A stretch of DNA of 64,000 nt from Penelope pileata (lineage: Eukaryota; Chordata; Aves; Galliformes; Cracidae). Made by a program: the position numbers and the translations under genes. The stretch is from NCBI GenBank assembly GCA_013396635.1, contig WBMW01000016.1, positions 582,576-646,575 of the forward strand, in the 5' to 3' direction. Below are positions 53,001 through 64,000 of the stretch, in pieces. The notes under the pieces were generated by a model that worked only from the letters and a program-made list of their open reading frames with translations, was not told the DNA's origin and searched no databases. Numbering within the stretch: position 1 is the first letter of the stretch; every line of letters starts with the position of its first letter.

Positions 53001-54035
53001 TTTCAACTGGACTTTCTAAAAGCCTGCATTATTTGAAGCTACAGACCAAAAATGTACATTCAAGGTGGTCAGTATTAGGGTCTTTCAACTTTGCACTGGG
53101 GCCCTGTACCTGCAAGGGTAATGACTGTTCTAATAAAGGGATCACACTTTTGTTCTAACAAATGGATGCAACCTCTTCAAGCCTCACTTCAGTGTCCTGC
53201 AGTCAGGGACTTTTTGACGTCTTTCATTCTCCATGAATGCTGTCCCTTTCTGTTTCTAAAGTGCATCACCTAGCCTGACTCCCACTTTATCTTCACATTT
53301 TCAAGATGCTCATACCTACATACAGTGCCTGGATGGATGGAGAACGGCAGAGAATGACTTTGTATTTCAGCATCATATTAAGCCACAAACTCCACAAATA
53401 TAAGATATATTCATATGTACACCATAGCATACCCAATAACTCTGCATGGTTAGCATTTGCAGTATTTGGCCCAAGAGATCTGTGTGATTCAAGCAAATGT
53501 TTAGGCTTCAGCCTTCTGACAAATCAGTGAACTCATCTGGAACATTTGCAAACTTGTTTTGAGAGACTCAATTTGGTGAAATTTAAGAGATTTTCATAAG
53601 GAAAACAACAAACTCAAATACAATGGCATCATAGAAGTCTGTCCTCATTTCAAATTCCCACTTCAAACAACGGGGAACCAGATCTTCCCAAGAGAGTCCT
53701 GTGACTTGCAAGCATTCCTTTGATAGCGTCAGTGACAGAACTGACACGAAATAGCAGAAACAAATGCACAAACAACAATGGGAAAGCAGGGGGGACCACA
53801 CACTTGAAAAATGGCAACTTAATGCATCAGTATTTAGAAAAGTTGACCTCCTTTATCAGATGCTGTTGTAACTCGGGGAAGTTTAATTACATTTACAACA
53901 ATGCTATCGAGGTGTAAGTAATTAAAACAGCCATGCGTTAATCTATAGTACATTACTGTTCGCTAGGGATAGCCTCAGCAATCCTTCCCTCAATACAGGG
54001 ACCCAAGCAGGAGGAGAAGCCAAGCCTCTCTGGCT

Positions 54036-54610
54036 AGAACACAGCTCTGCACAGAGGACCTTGGGGTCCTGGTGGACATCAAGTTGAACCTAAGTCAGCA
54101 ATGCGCCCTTGTGGCAAAGGAGGCCAACAGCATCCTGGGCAGGAGCTGCAGAAGTGGTCCAGGGAAGTGATGCCTCCCATCTGTATCTGGAGTGCTGTGT
54201 CCATGCCAGTGCAAGAGATACAGACACCATGGAGTGAGCCCCAGGGAGGCCACCGAGGTGATCAGAGCCCCAGTGTGTGAGGAGAGGCCAGGAGAGCTGG
54301 GATTGTTCAGCATGAAAAACAGAAAGCCCAAGGGAGATCTTACTGCTGCCAGCACCTACCAAATGTGAGGTGCAGCATGACAACAGCGTAGGCAGCAGAA
54401 CCAAGGGGGTACGAGAAAGCAGAGGAAAGAAAACAGGAAACAACAAAAAAACCACAAACTCACAAATACTGGAATAGGTGCCCAGAGAAGTTTTGGAACC
54501 TGCATCCTGGATGGGGCCCTCAGCAACGTGATCTACCTGAGTATGGTTTGAGGCTGGCTGGGTTAGATGACCCCCAGAAGTTCCCTCCTGTCTAAATTGT
54601 TCTGTTATTC
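54036..54610 (+). mobile_element. CR1 LINE 3' fragment, diverged
   Basis: Follows the CR1 line from ACAGCTCTGCACAGAGGACC and TTGGGGTCCTGGTGGACATC through GTGGCAAAGGAGGCCAACAG, CTGGAGTGCTGTGTCC, GAGCTGGGATTGTTCAGCAT and GATCTTACTGC to GGTTAGATGACCCCCAGAAG and a terminal TCTGTTATTC. Several internal deletions; all frames are broken. It lies in the STX11 intron, opposite to the direction of the gene. Confidence 0.9.
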
Positions 54611-57600
54611 AACCTTACGTCAAAAGTCTGATAATTTGAGTGGGAGCTAAATATACTCAACTATTTGCACAGGTTTATTTAAGGTATGTTTAACACATTA
54701 CAGTGTCAAGACATCAGATACTCTGTACTCTGGAATAACAGCCCGAAGTATATAAATACCTTAACTCTACAAATACATGTTTTAATAGATTAGCTGTCAG
54801 TTAGATTTTCTTCTAAAATACCGTGCATATGCAAACTACAACACGTACTTCCTTGTTTGTATTTTTGGGGTAGATAAATCTGTCCTTATAAAAATCAAGT
54901 TCCTTCTGCAGCTCATCATGCGCATACACCCGAACATACCTGGCCTGTATTTCCTGCATGTGAGCGTAATGATGGCGAAGGTTACAGCTTTGAAGACAGA
55001 TACCCACCAAGCAGAGTCAGCGGGGGATATGTTTGGCATTCATTCCTTCATGTTAGCACGCTGCTCCTTGGTGTTAATCACCCCCATGACTAGCTTCCCC
55101 ATGATGCATGAGAAAGTTGCAAGCTATCCTGTTGCAGCAAGACTGCATGACATGGGATTTCAGACAGAAAAGGAAATCCACTCTGAAAGTCAAAAGTTGC
55201 ACAAAAATGCTTTCCAAAAACCCCGTGTACATACAAGAAAGAGTCCTGAATTACTGTAACATGAAATGCCTGACAAAATAAGCTATTTGCAGTAACAGCA
55301 GTCGTCTCTAAGAGCATGGTATGCATGGCAGCATCACAAGCATGCATTTCCATGACTGTGTCATGTTCTGCATCCTGCTACCTAAGTAGAAATAACTGAA
55401 GAAAGGATGGAAAGTTACATCTCTAACAGCAAACAAGTTGCACACCTATATTTGCTTTAGCATGCATATATCCACACCACTGAGCTTGGTGACAAGCGGT
55501 GAAATAAACCAGCAGGTTCAGCACAGCATCCACATTTGCATCAGAAGCAGCTGGGAAGGAAGCCAGTGTGCATTTTTTCTTTTTACATCATTCACGAGAG
55601 GCAGCTGCTACCTAACAGCAGTTTGTAGGTTAACTAAAGTCTTGTCAGTAATCTTTTCATCCTTGAGTAAGACCTTACAAGATGAAAGTCTTACTTCAGC
55701 TGAAGTGCCCTATTTGAGGAACAACAGATACTTCAAAACAAGTCATTTAAAAACCATTTCTACCTGCAGTTCTTCTCTCCCTGGGAAGGTAAAAGGCACT
55801 GCGTGCTCCACTCTGAACCCAGGTGGCTCAGCTGGCCCAGCACCCTGCCTCTGGATGCCACCTGCCAGTGCTTGCATGACACATGACAGACGTGACCCAA
55901 GAAAGAAGTGGTGAACAATTAGGAAACAATCTGCTCCTAGGCAGAATGACTTCATAACCAGCTGTGTATCAGCACATTCCAGTGACTTTCCACGCTGTTT
56001 GTGGACCATACAGTATTGATGGAAACTCGTATGGACTGGCAGAGTCTAATATACTCAATTATAAGGCAAATAATGTGCTGCTGCTACACAGAAGTCTGAA
56101 TCATTTATAGGAACAAATGTTAAATGCAACTGAAGTCTTTCAGAGTTAGAGTGCAATCTTGTTGAAATCTTTTTTAGCATCACTGAAAGGAAGTTATCAT
56201 TTTCTCTGGAGTTTCTTGTATTTGGCAATGTTTGAAAATACATCAAATGTGTTCAGGATTGAAAATACATCTGTTAACACAGAACACCAGCTATAAAGCT
56301 ACAGAAACCCATCACGAAGTCAAAAAAGTATCCAAAGAATATTAGACACAACCACTTCACGTTGTGGTCAGCAGCTGTTTACAGCAGAATGCCCCATCAT
56401 ACTTCCAGCCACACTACTGAGAAGTGTGAGAAGCGTATGATACCGCAAATGGCTCAGGGCAGGCTTTTTTCTAACCTTGCGTGAAGTGTTGACAACTCAG
56501 TTTGTACAGAGGAAGTTACTTACTACAAGCTAGTACATTCAGAGAAACAGGGAGAGCTCATTCTCTGCAGACTACTTATGCACTTATCTGAATCCCCATG
56601 TCTCCCTTGCTTCCTTTCATGCCATAAAGGCTATAGTTAGAAAGGCCTAGGGGAAAAAAATGAACATTGAAGTAGTTGGTTGCCTCTAACTTAAACTAAT
56701 GAGGCAATAATTGCTTGACTACTGATAGCTTCTGAGCTTCTTTGACTTACCCAGGTTTCTTCAACGGTATTCAATGTAAAGTAACTCTCAGTTTTTGCAC
56801 CAGCACATTTTATAAATTCAAGGATCCAGCACGCATCCCCTGCTTCCCAGACACATTCAGCAGCGTTAACTATCTCCACGTTTTCCAGAGACTAGTTATC
56901 AGGTTTTCCAGACACCAGTAAGGAGAAATCGATGGCATACATTACGAGCACACATAATATGCATATCATTTTTCAGATATTTATGAAGAGACTAACTGAC
57001 CAAAAAAAAAAAAAAAAATCTGAAGTTTCACCTTGCTACTACACAGTTTATATGGTAAGTAAACACAGTTCTTGCACTGGAGAGGACAGTCTGATGTACG
57101 CATCTGCTGCTGCTGTTTGTTGGGCTGCTGACACTGTTGCTGGGGAGCTGAGGATCCCAGTTGACAAGGTTTCAGTCCAGGACAGACAATAAGATGAACT
57201 CTCAGTATCTTCTCCAGGTATTTTTCCTCACAAGTGCCACTACTAAGCAACTGTAACCAGGTTTGTTTTCTGTCTGACTGTGGGGGCCTATGCCAGGGCT
57301 GTAGACAAACAAGTTTCTCCATCTTCACTTCACGGCCCATTAGAAAATGGCAGTCTTCACATGGGTTGTTTGAACCCCAAAATTGCTAACTCCCGCTAAC
57401 AGTCATCATGCTTCTACATATGAATGGAGAAAGGACAGGCAAGTCCACACGCACACCCCAAATTTAGCCACTTCTTTTTCCCGAGGATGCTAGGAACCAT
57501 ATGGTTATCAGCTTCTGGTTTTGAAGAACTGCAGAACTGCTGGAACCATCAAGGCCTGTGAGCTGACTGCCATCAGCCTGAATGTGCCCAGCCTTCTGAA

Positions 57601-59789
57601 AACAGAGTGCCATTACAAGGAGCAGCTGCATGTGCATGAGAATGTGTATTATCACAGGGGAGAAAGAAATCCCACTGTTGTTCTCCTTTAAGTGCTTCTC
57701 ATGTGGTACACTACAGGCGACCTACTGCAGCATGTCCCTTCTTCCTGTGATAGGCAAGGTTGAGGTCTTCAGTTAAAATGAACCTGGATGGAGATGAACT
57801 GTAAGATCTGTAGTAGGAGCTATACCTCCCCAGGCTTTGCAAACAGTCATACAGAAACATAAATAGTGAGACAGTCCTCCATGCATTCCTGGCAATTACT
57901 GCAGTTGAGCACCAGGATGAGTCACGGCACAAGGAAACCAGTGCGATGCCAGCACTGAGTGCTGTGCGCGGATCCCGCTCTGGTGAATCACCTCACCTGG
58001 CCTGACACAGGTCTGCTGGGCAGAATAACTGGGTACTGGCAGCACGTAACTCCCACTGCGACTACCAAGTGGTATTTGGATGTGATTAAGACATTACGTC
58101 GGCATCTGCGTGGAAATACGAGGTTGCTCGTGATCATCAGTCAGAAGCAAAATGTTCTGCAGGCATTTTGAAATTAGCACGACAGCATCATCTTTTTGAA
58201 TATACGTATATTTGGAGCTTACAGGAGAGTGTTACAATCTGAGATCAAGAATTCTACTTAAAAAGAAAAAAAAAAATCCCTTTAGGGTTTAGTATGGGGT
58301 GTTTTATTGGTGTTTGCTCACGTGGGCCAATATAGGAGGCTGAGTTCTGGGTCCTCCTGCAAAACCTACACACCTGTAACTAGACCAGAAGAAATTCAGC
58401 CAGGAAACACCTCTCACACACACGCACAGTCTCAGCCCCAGGACATGCTGGCAGGCGTTACAGCAATTACTGCATGCTGCCTGTGGGTGTTCACAGGCCT
58501 GTTCCAAGTGCCAGGGACAGAGACACCGAGACAAGGAACAGGCGTAATTAGGGGGACACTGCCGCCGGTACGTGGGGAATCTGTCCCTGACAGCTCTCAT
58601 CAACATGAGTTTGTCAAGAATCTTACACCACATCAGTTAGACTTGCTTCTCTGTCACCTGGCCCGGCAGACAGAGCAGAAGCTGCACACCCGATAAGCCT
58701 CACAATGCCAGGAACCGCGACACCATTCCCTCTGCGATACGCTACAGAAACAGGGCCTAGATGAGAAGCGCTAAGCGCTGCGTGCGGAAGGCTAGATGAG
58801 ATAGCAGGACGGCGACACAATCAGCAGAAGCTATCAAAACAGCAGAACAAAAATGCAGAAGCTGAACCATGCTGCTGGCTCCCCCCAGAGCCCCCCAGCC
58901 CCACAGGAAGGGTCCTGCCAGCAGCGCTGTGCAACCACAGAGCATGGGCACGGCTGGGGCAGGCCCAGAGCGAGTGCCCCCAGAAACAGCTTCTCTGCAA
59001 GGCCGCATAAATCTGGCATCTGAGATGAGTTTATCAGGTTAAATTAACATCACCTCAGTGATTTCTGCACCATGTTTTGTCACCCCTGCACTGCAAGAAT
59101 GAGCGAGGAGTCACTGATGGGCCAGAGAAAAGATAAGGGAGGCTGTATTTGGTCAAACATCTTCACGTTTGATAGCTATCTTCTGTCATAAGCGTTTCCA
59201 GATGTGCCAATATTATGATGGCCTGCTGTCACTCTAGGAGGTTACCCATGATTTCAATTAGCAACTTGCATAATGGAGCCAGACGAGAGCCTTTACAGCC
59301 TCCAGATGACACTGAACCGGGAGGGGCAGAGGCAAGCATTTGGTGGCAGAGGGGAAGGTAAAAAACTGCAATGTAGGATGACCCTGGCAAGTCACAGCAG
59401 CACTACCAAAAGTAAAAGGAAATTCAGGGTATGGCATATTTAGAAGAAATTATTTGCACAGGTACGAAGTAGGGAATACTTCGACTAGAAGTAGGAAAGA
59501 ATCAGTGGGGTTATAGCAAATTACAAGCTGAAACACAAGTTCACAGTATAAAGCCATTGTAAAAAAAAAACCATGTCACTTATATGAGAGATGGCATGGG
59601 AAGCACCCGTTGTAGAGTGCTCAGCATCGGTAAGGCCTCGATTCCTTGGAATTATTCCTTGGAATATTGCATCCAGCACCCACTAACAAGCAGTCATAGG
59701 ATACTTGACAGTGTCTCAAATGGTTTAGAAAATACAAGCATGGAAGAAAAGGAGGACATAAGCTCATTCCATGTAGAAGACCTGGGAGA

Positions 59790-59930
59790 AATCATAGAAC
59801 GGATTATGTTGGAAGGGACCTCAAAGCCCACCCAGTTCCAGCCCCCTGCCATGGGCACGGCTGTCACCCACCAGATCAGGCTGCCCAGGGCCATCCAACC
59901 TGGCCTTCAGCACCTCCAGGGATGAGGCAT
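59790..59930 (-). mobile_element. CR1 LINE 3' fragment, reverse orientation
   Basis: Reads as the reverse complement of the CR1 3' end: ATCATAGAACGGATTATGTT, GGAAGGGACCTCAAAGCCCA, CCCCCTGCCATGGGCA and CCATCCAACCTGGCCTTCAG, ending CACCTCCAGGGATG. It inserts in the same sense as STX11. Confidence 0.92.
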
Positions 59931-61229
59931 AAAGACACCACACTCTAATGTACAAAAGGAGTTTACAAAAATAAATGATTATTTGTGCATTTCCAACGTC
60001 AAAGGGAACAGAGCCATCCATTTGACTCACACGTGAGAGTTGCACAAAACTAGCTGCAGCTGGATAGAATTGGATCAGTTCTCCACGGGAACACCATGCA
60101 GCCCTCTTCCTCAGAGGACACTGAGGGGCTACAGCACTGCCATGCGGGCCTGCCCTGGGTGCAGAATGGGCTGTCCAGCTCTCTCTCAGCCCCTGCCTGC
60201 AGCCAGGGAAGTCCAGGCAGTTCTTCCCAGCCAGCAGGTCTCTTCCCTGTCTGCTACACTGAGCATCTCTCCTTTGGAGCAGACCGAGGTTAGGGCTGTA
60301 TTAGCACCGTGCCTTCCCTCACAGGAGGCTCTCTCACGTTCCACTCCAGAAGCAGTGGGCGCAGTACAACACAAGGCACCAGACACGGAGCCTCACCCTG
60401 CACCGCCCCAAACCTTCAGGGCTGTGAGGCAGCGGCGTTCCGTGACACCGCACTGATCTGCGCGGCCCAGACACTGTGATCGCATCATCCCCATTTCAGT
60501 GTGTCGAGAGATCTTCTTCATCACGCTCATTTTCTGGATAAGGATCTCTTAAGACAGCAGAGGTTAGCGCGTGGCTGTAGCCTCACCCGGAACACCACAA
60601 GCATTTGTCTGAGCTGCGACTTCAGTTTCAGAGCAGCGGTCACACAAGGCAGGCAGCGAAAAACGTGAGGTGAGAAAGAGGTCTTCAGAAGTTCTGGGAA
60701 TGGAAAGCCTGTCCTTTCATGAGGATGAGCCCTACCCTGCTCTTCTTTAGCCTGTCAAACTTTCTGTCTGTTCTGTTCAGTAGAGCTCTGCCTCTCTTGT
60801 AGTGTCACCACCTCCACATGAAAGTGCTCAACAGCAAGGAAGCAGCAAAGCAGCATCCTTCCAACTGCACCTTCACCTTAAAAAGCCACATATTTCCATT
60901 CTCATCCCTGGCAGCTTAAGAAAAACTGTTCCAAAAATACCATCTGAAGAAGAGGAACGAGAAGCATCGTTGTGTGCTGGGCGATTCCCTCCCGGGCGCT
61001 TCCTGCCCGGTGCCCCCCACCCGCTGCTATCAGACACGCACCAGCATGACACATCTCGGCAGGACAGGAAACCAATGCCAATTAATAGGAAGCAATCAGA
61101 GCGCGTTAACTTCTGCTCCTGCTCGCAGACCTGCCCAGAAGGATGCCCAAGGGAGGAAAACAGCGCGAGCTATCGTTATGTTCTAAGTACGCAGCCAGGC
61201 ACCCATAACTGCTCGGCAGCCCCAAGAAC

Positions 61230-61530
61230 CCGGCGTTACCGCCTCTCGTGCCGGCCGGGGACCGGCACCAGCTGCCGACGGCGACGCCAAGGACCCGGCC
61301 CGGCCCCCTCCCGCTCCCCACACGCACTCACCGCTCACGCCGCACCCGCAGCTGCCACCGCCGCCGGAGCGTCCGTGCCGTCGAGGCAGGCGGTAATCGC
61401 GGCGGTGCGNGCATTGCCCCGCCCCCGCCCGCTCTGCGCGGGAAGCGTGGGCGGGCGCGGGATGTCCCCTGCTCGCGGTCGCCGTGCGGAGCGGGGCGCG
61501 GAAATACCGCGCCGGGGGCTGCTGAGGACA
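61230..61530 (-). promoter_or_regulatory. STX11: CpG island, probable STX11 promoter
   Basis: Dense CG dinucleotides and GC boxes (for example CCCCGCCCCCGCCC at about 61,417) with sharp borders. It is the only CpG island upstream of STX11 in the window. A divergent promoter for a plus-strand gene is possible but no plus-strand exon is visible. Confidence 0.6.
61332..61450 (-). other. STX11: Predicted untranslated exon 1 of STX11
   Basis: On the minus strand a consensus donor, GCG|GTGAGT, ends an exon at 61,332 inside a CpG island. Human STX11 has one untranslated exon well upstream of its single coding exon, so this is the expected place. The transcription start is not determined; 61,450 is a rough upper limit. 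One ambiguous base lies at 61,410. Confidence 0.5.
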
Positions 61531-64000
61531 CGGGACAACCTGTGCTGCTGTGCAGCGTGGGGAGGAGAATGGACTCTGCACAGCACTTCACAGAGCAAGG
61601 GCGTTGAGCCCTACCCCTCTTCGTCATTGTAACTAAAACAAGCGGCAACAAAAATCCTTTAAGCACCCAGGTAAATTAATGCACGCTGTTAACACGGCAA
61701 CGAGCTAGGCAATTAGCTGTACGGGTTGTTCACCTCCTGCTGTGATCTGAAGTTTCTGTTTTTCTTCATCGTCTGAAGAACCCATTTATTTCTGCATGCT
61801 TTTCTTTCTCCCTTTCACGGCAAAACCAAGAAATGTGAATCTGGAAATTGTAAAACACGGAGCTGCTTTTTGTCATTGATGCAGAGTGACAACTGGATGA
61901 GCACCTGCGCTTTGCAGAGCCGCTCTCAGTCACAACAAACCCCAGTGCTCCCGCACTGACCAGCGCAGCCCTGTCACGGTGCGGGCTGTTGCCTGGACCC
62001 TGGGGCCTCCTGCCTCCCGGTTCTGTGCTGCTGGTGTTTCAGGAGTAAAAGCTCAGCAGTAGGCAAAAAAAAATGTGTCTGACAGAGTGGCTCTTTCAGC
62101 CCGAGGGATGTGGCAAAAAATACAAGACCACACTCCTTGGTTCTTTCAATGTGCGCCTGGTGGAACAGCGATGGCGAACCCCGCAGTGGTGTTCCAGCAA
62201 AGCAAAGATGGGCCCGACGACCTGTCCAGGAGGAAAATGCTCACACAGAAACATCTGGTATCTTCCATGCAGTCTGTGAGGAGGGTTCAGAAACCAAAGA
62301 GATGAATGGGAGTCTCCTCCAGTTTGGGAGAGGCTTTAGTTGCATCTGCAGTAGCTGAGTCGTGACGGGGTGGCATTACTGCTGAATTACGTACTGACCT
62401 CTAAGCAGGGACACGGTGAGGGAGAGGACTTCATCGTTCCTATAAATTCTGTCGCTTAGGTTGGGCAAGGTTAAAGAAGGCTGGAGAACTCAAGAGACAG
62501 GTCGCTAATGAGGCTGCATAAATAAGCAGCTAAAATGAGACCCCTGAGGAACAAGGGCCCCGGGGTGTTCGACCACGGGGTGTTGCTGGAGCCTACAAAG
62601 GGTGTCCATGTGCACGGTGTTGTGAGGAACAAAACAGGGAAGTCATACTCAAAGGCTGTCGTGTCATAAATAAACTTTTTGTGCTCACTTCTTATGAGCA
62701 TTTAGTGTGCTCGTTTCTGTCATTTTTGAAATAGCATGAGCACCGTAGCTAGATAATGAAAATGATTAGACAAAGTGATTTTCCCATAAATGAGACTGAG
62801 AGTTTCCAGTCTTGTCAACGTATCTTCCCCCAAGTCCTGAGAAGCATCACATACAAAGCTACAAAAGAAGATTTTTTCCGCTCTGTACTATCTCTCATTA
62901 CATGAGAGACCTTCAGTGAAAAATTGTCATTTATCAGTGCAAGGAAATACTTTGTTCACAGAGGTAAAGGCAGAGGTAATTAGCACAGTGATACTCATCA
63001 TTTCTTAAATAGAGGCTGGGCTACACGTCAGACAGTATCCCTTGTAAAGGACCAAGGGATAGCAGAGTGCTCTGTCACTGTTTCTCTTTTTGCTTTCCTT
63101 TGTCCTCCATGATTGGGAATGAAGAGGTTTGTTAGAAGAGGAGGGGCTGCTGAAAGCTGTTCAGACAGACAGAGGATGCCCCATGACAGGGCTGTCTCTC
63201 TTGGTTTTTAGGAAAGGATTTATTGTTCTTCTCCAGTTATGCTGGAGAGGCAGGCGGAGACAGCCCTGGGCTTAATGCCCCTGAATTCCTTGTGAGCCAC
63301 AGCTTGGCTCCTGTGCAAGGTTTATGTTCATTACACATACATGAATGCTTAAAGAGCTGCAAATCTAGTTCAGATTGCATTAAATGCCAGATTGGATAGA
63401 AGGGAAATAGCCCTGGCTCTTCTGTTGACTCAGGAGGTGATGGCAGGTGCCAGCATCTTCTGTTGAGCTAATAATTGATCAATGAGCATACTGGAAGTGT
63501 TTCATGTTGTGGACATAAGAAAGAACAGTTGACTGAAACCAAGGGAACAAAACTGATTTCTATGAGCTGAAGGCTTCATTTGTTATCAAGTAAGCCACTG
63601 GATTTCTGTGCTGCTGTCACAGCTATTTTGGGTATAGTCCTTCTGTACTCAACATGGCAAGGATCCTGTCGCGCCCATTGGCCTAATGAAAAGTATTTCC
63701 TAACCCTCTCTCTGTGCTTCAGTACAGACATGTTCTGACACCTGTCATCAGAGGGAGTGAGGTATCTTCCCTATGCCTCCACACCCTTAGGTTAGCAGCA
63801 GGCTCAGCAACAGAGGGAGCACTTTGTAACTGGCAGGGCAGAGGCAAGGACGTCTTTGTGACAGACAAGACTGATGGAAGAGCCTGGGCAGGAAGCAGAG
63901 AGCAGGAGCTTGGGTTTGGGTGTAGGCCCAGCGACTACGGGTTCTAGGGTAGGGGCTAACAGTCTGGAAGGGTGTGTTAGAGGCTGAACAGATCTTCACA
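61531..64000. other. Flank upstream of STX11; no gene recognised
   Basis: In human the next gene beyond STX11 is the small single-exon SF3B5, transcribed divergently. I looked for its 86-residue protein and did not find it, so it is probably beyond the right edge. A TATA-like and AATAAA pair at 62.5-62.7 kb is noted in the findings. The rest has only short overlapping frames. Confidence 0.5.
62400..62705 (+). other. Promoter/poly-A-like segment, possibly a solo LTR
   Basis: A TATA-like CATAAATAAG at about 62,516 is followed some 150 bases later by AATAAA at 62,668-62,673, and then a GT-rich stretch (TTTTTGTGCTCAC). This spacing is typical of the R region of an LTR. I cannot find the terminal TG/CA ends or a target-site duplication, and I do not recognise a family, so this is only a suggestion. 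Confidence 0.2.

Larger units (their letters stand above)
49414..61331 (-). other. STX11: Predicted STX11 5' intron
   Basis: About 11.9 kb between the coding-exon acceptor and the predicted exon 1 donor. It carries two CR1 fragments, several homopolymer tracts and AT-rich sequence. I found no other gene. A minus-strand frame at 55,010-54,813 is preceded in part by an acceptor-like site but matches nothing known. The right end (60.0-61.2 kb) becomes GC-richer towards the CpG island. Confidence 0.55.

Noticed and set aside
60802..61632. Plus-strand frame of 276 codons
   Set aside because: It runs into the CpG island at 61.2-61.5 kb, which removes stops; the half outside the island is low-complexity-like and unrecognisable.
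61531..64000. SF3B5, expected next to STX11 by synteny
   Set aside because: None of the frames here resembles the SF3B5 protein; it is likely outside the window.
1..64000. CRISPR arrays, bacterial operons, tRNA or rRNA genes
   Set aside because: No regularly spaced repeats, no ribosome binding sites with compact genes, and no recognisable RNA gene; the DNA is vertebrate nuclear sequence.

Overview
The window looks like avian nuclear DNA, probably from a galliform bird. The interspersed repeats I can recognise are all CR1 LINE fragments with the typical 3' ends (conserved lines such as GGAGATATTCAA and TTCTGTGA tails). Repeat density is low, CpG islands are sharp, and two vertebrate genes can be identified. 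The species is an inference.

Layout, left to right. (1) 1-21,130 is the first large intron of UTRN (utrophin), transcribed on the minus strand and running off the left edge; no other UTRN exon was found. (2) 21,131-21,250 is the first coding exon of UTRN, with acceptor, ATG and donor all visible. It lies at the edge of a CpG island (about 20.85-21.78 kb) that should hold the untranslated first exon and the promoter. (3) 22-48 kb is intergenic. It holds four CR1 fragments (one next to the UTRN island), an orphan CpG island at about 43.68-44.0 kb interrupted by a 39-base N run, and a cluster of short minus-strand frames and splice-like sites at 39.7-43.2 kb that I cannot assign. (4) 48,542-49,408 is the complete single-exon coding region of STX11 (syntaxin-11), minus strand, 288 codons. 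(5) 49,414-61,331 is best read as the STX11 5' intron, with two CR1 fragments. (6) 61.2-61.5 kb is a third CpG island, predicted to be the STX11 promoter and untranslated first exon. (7) 61.5-64 kb is flank with no recognised gene.

The order and shared orientation STX11 then UTRN agrees with human 6q24.2 (from memory), so the block is conserved synteny. Utrophin links actin to the dystroglycan complex at the muscle and synaptic membrane. Syntaxin-11 is a SNARE used in lytic granule and endosomal fusion in immune cells. They are neighbours, not a functional operon. No prokaryotic-style system, CRISPR array, tRNA or rRNA is present. The most unusual items are the orphan CpG island and the unassigned minus-strand signals below it.
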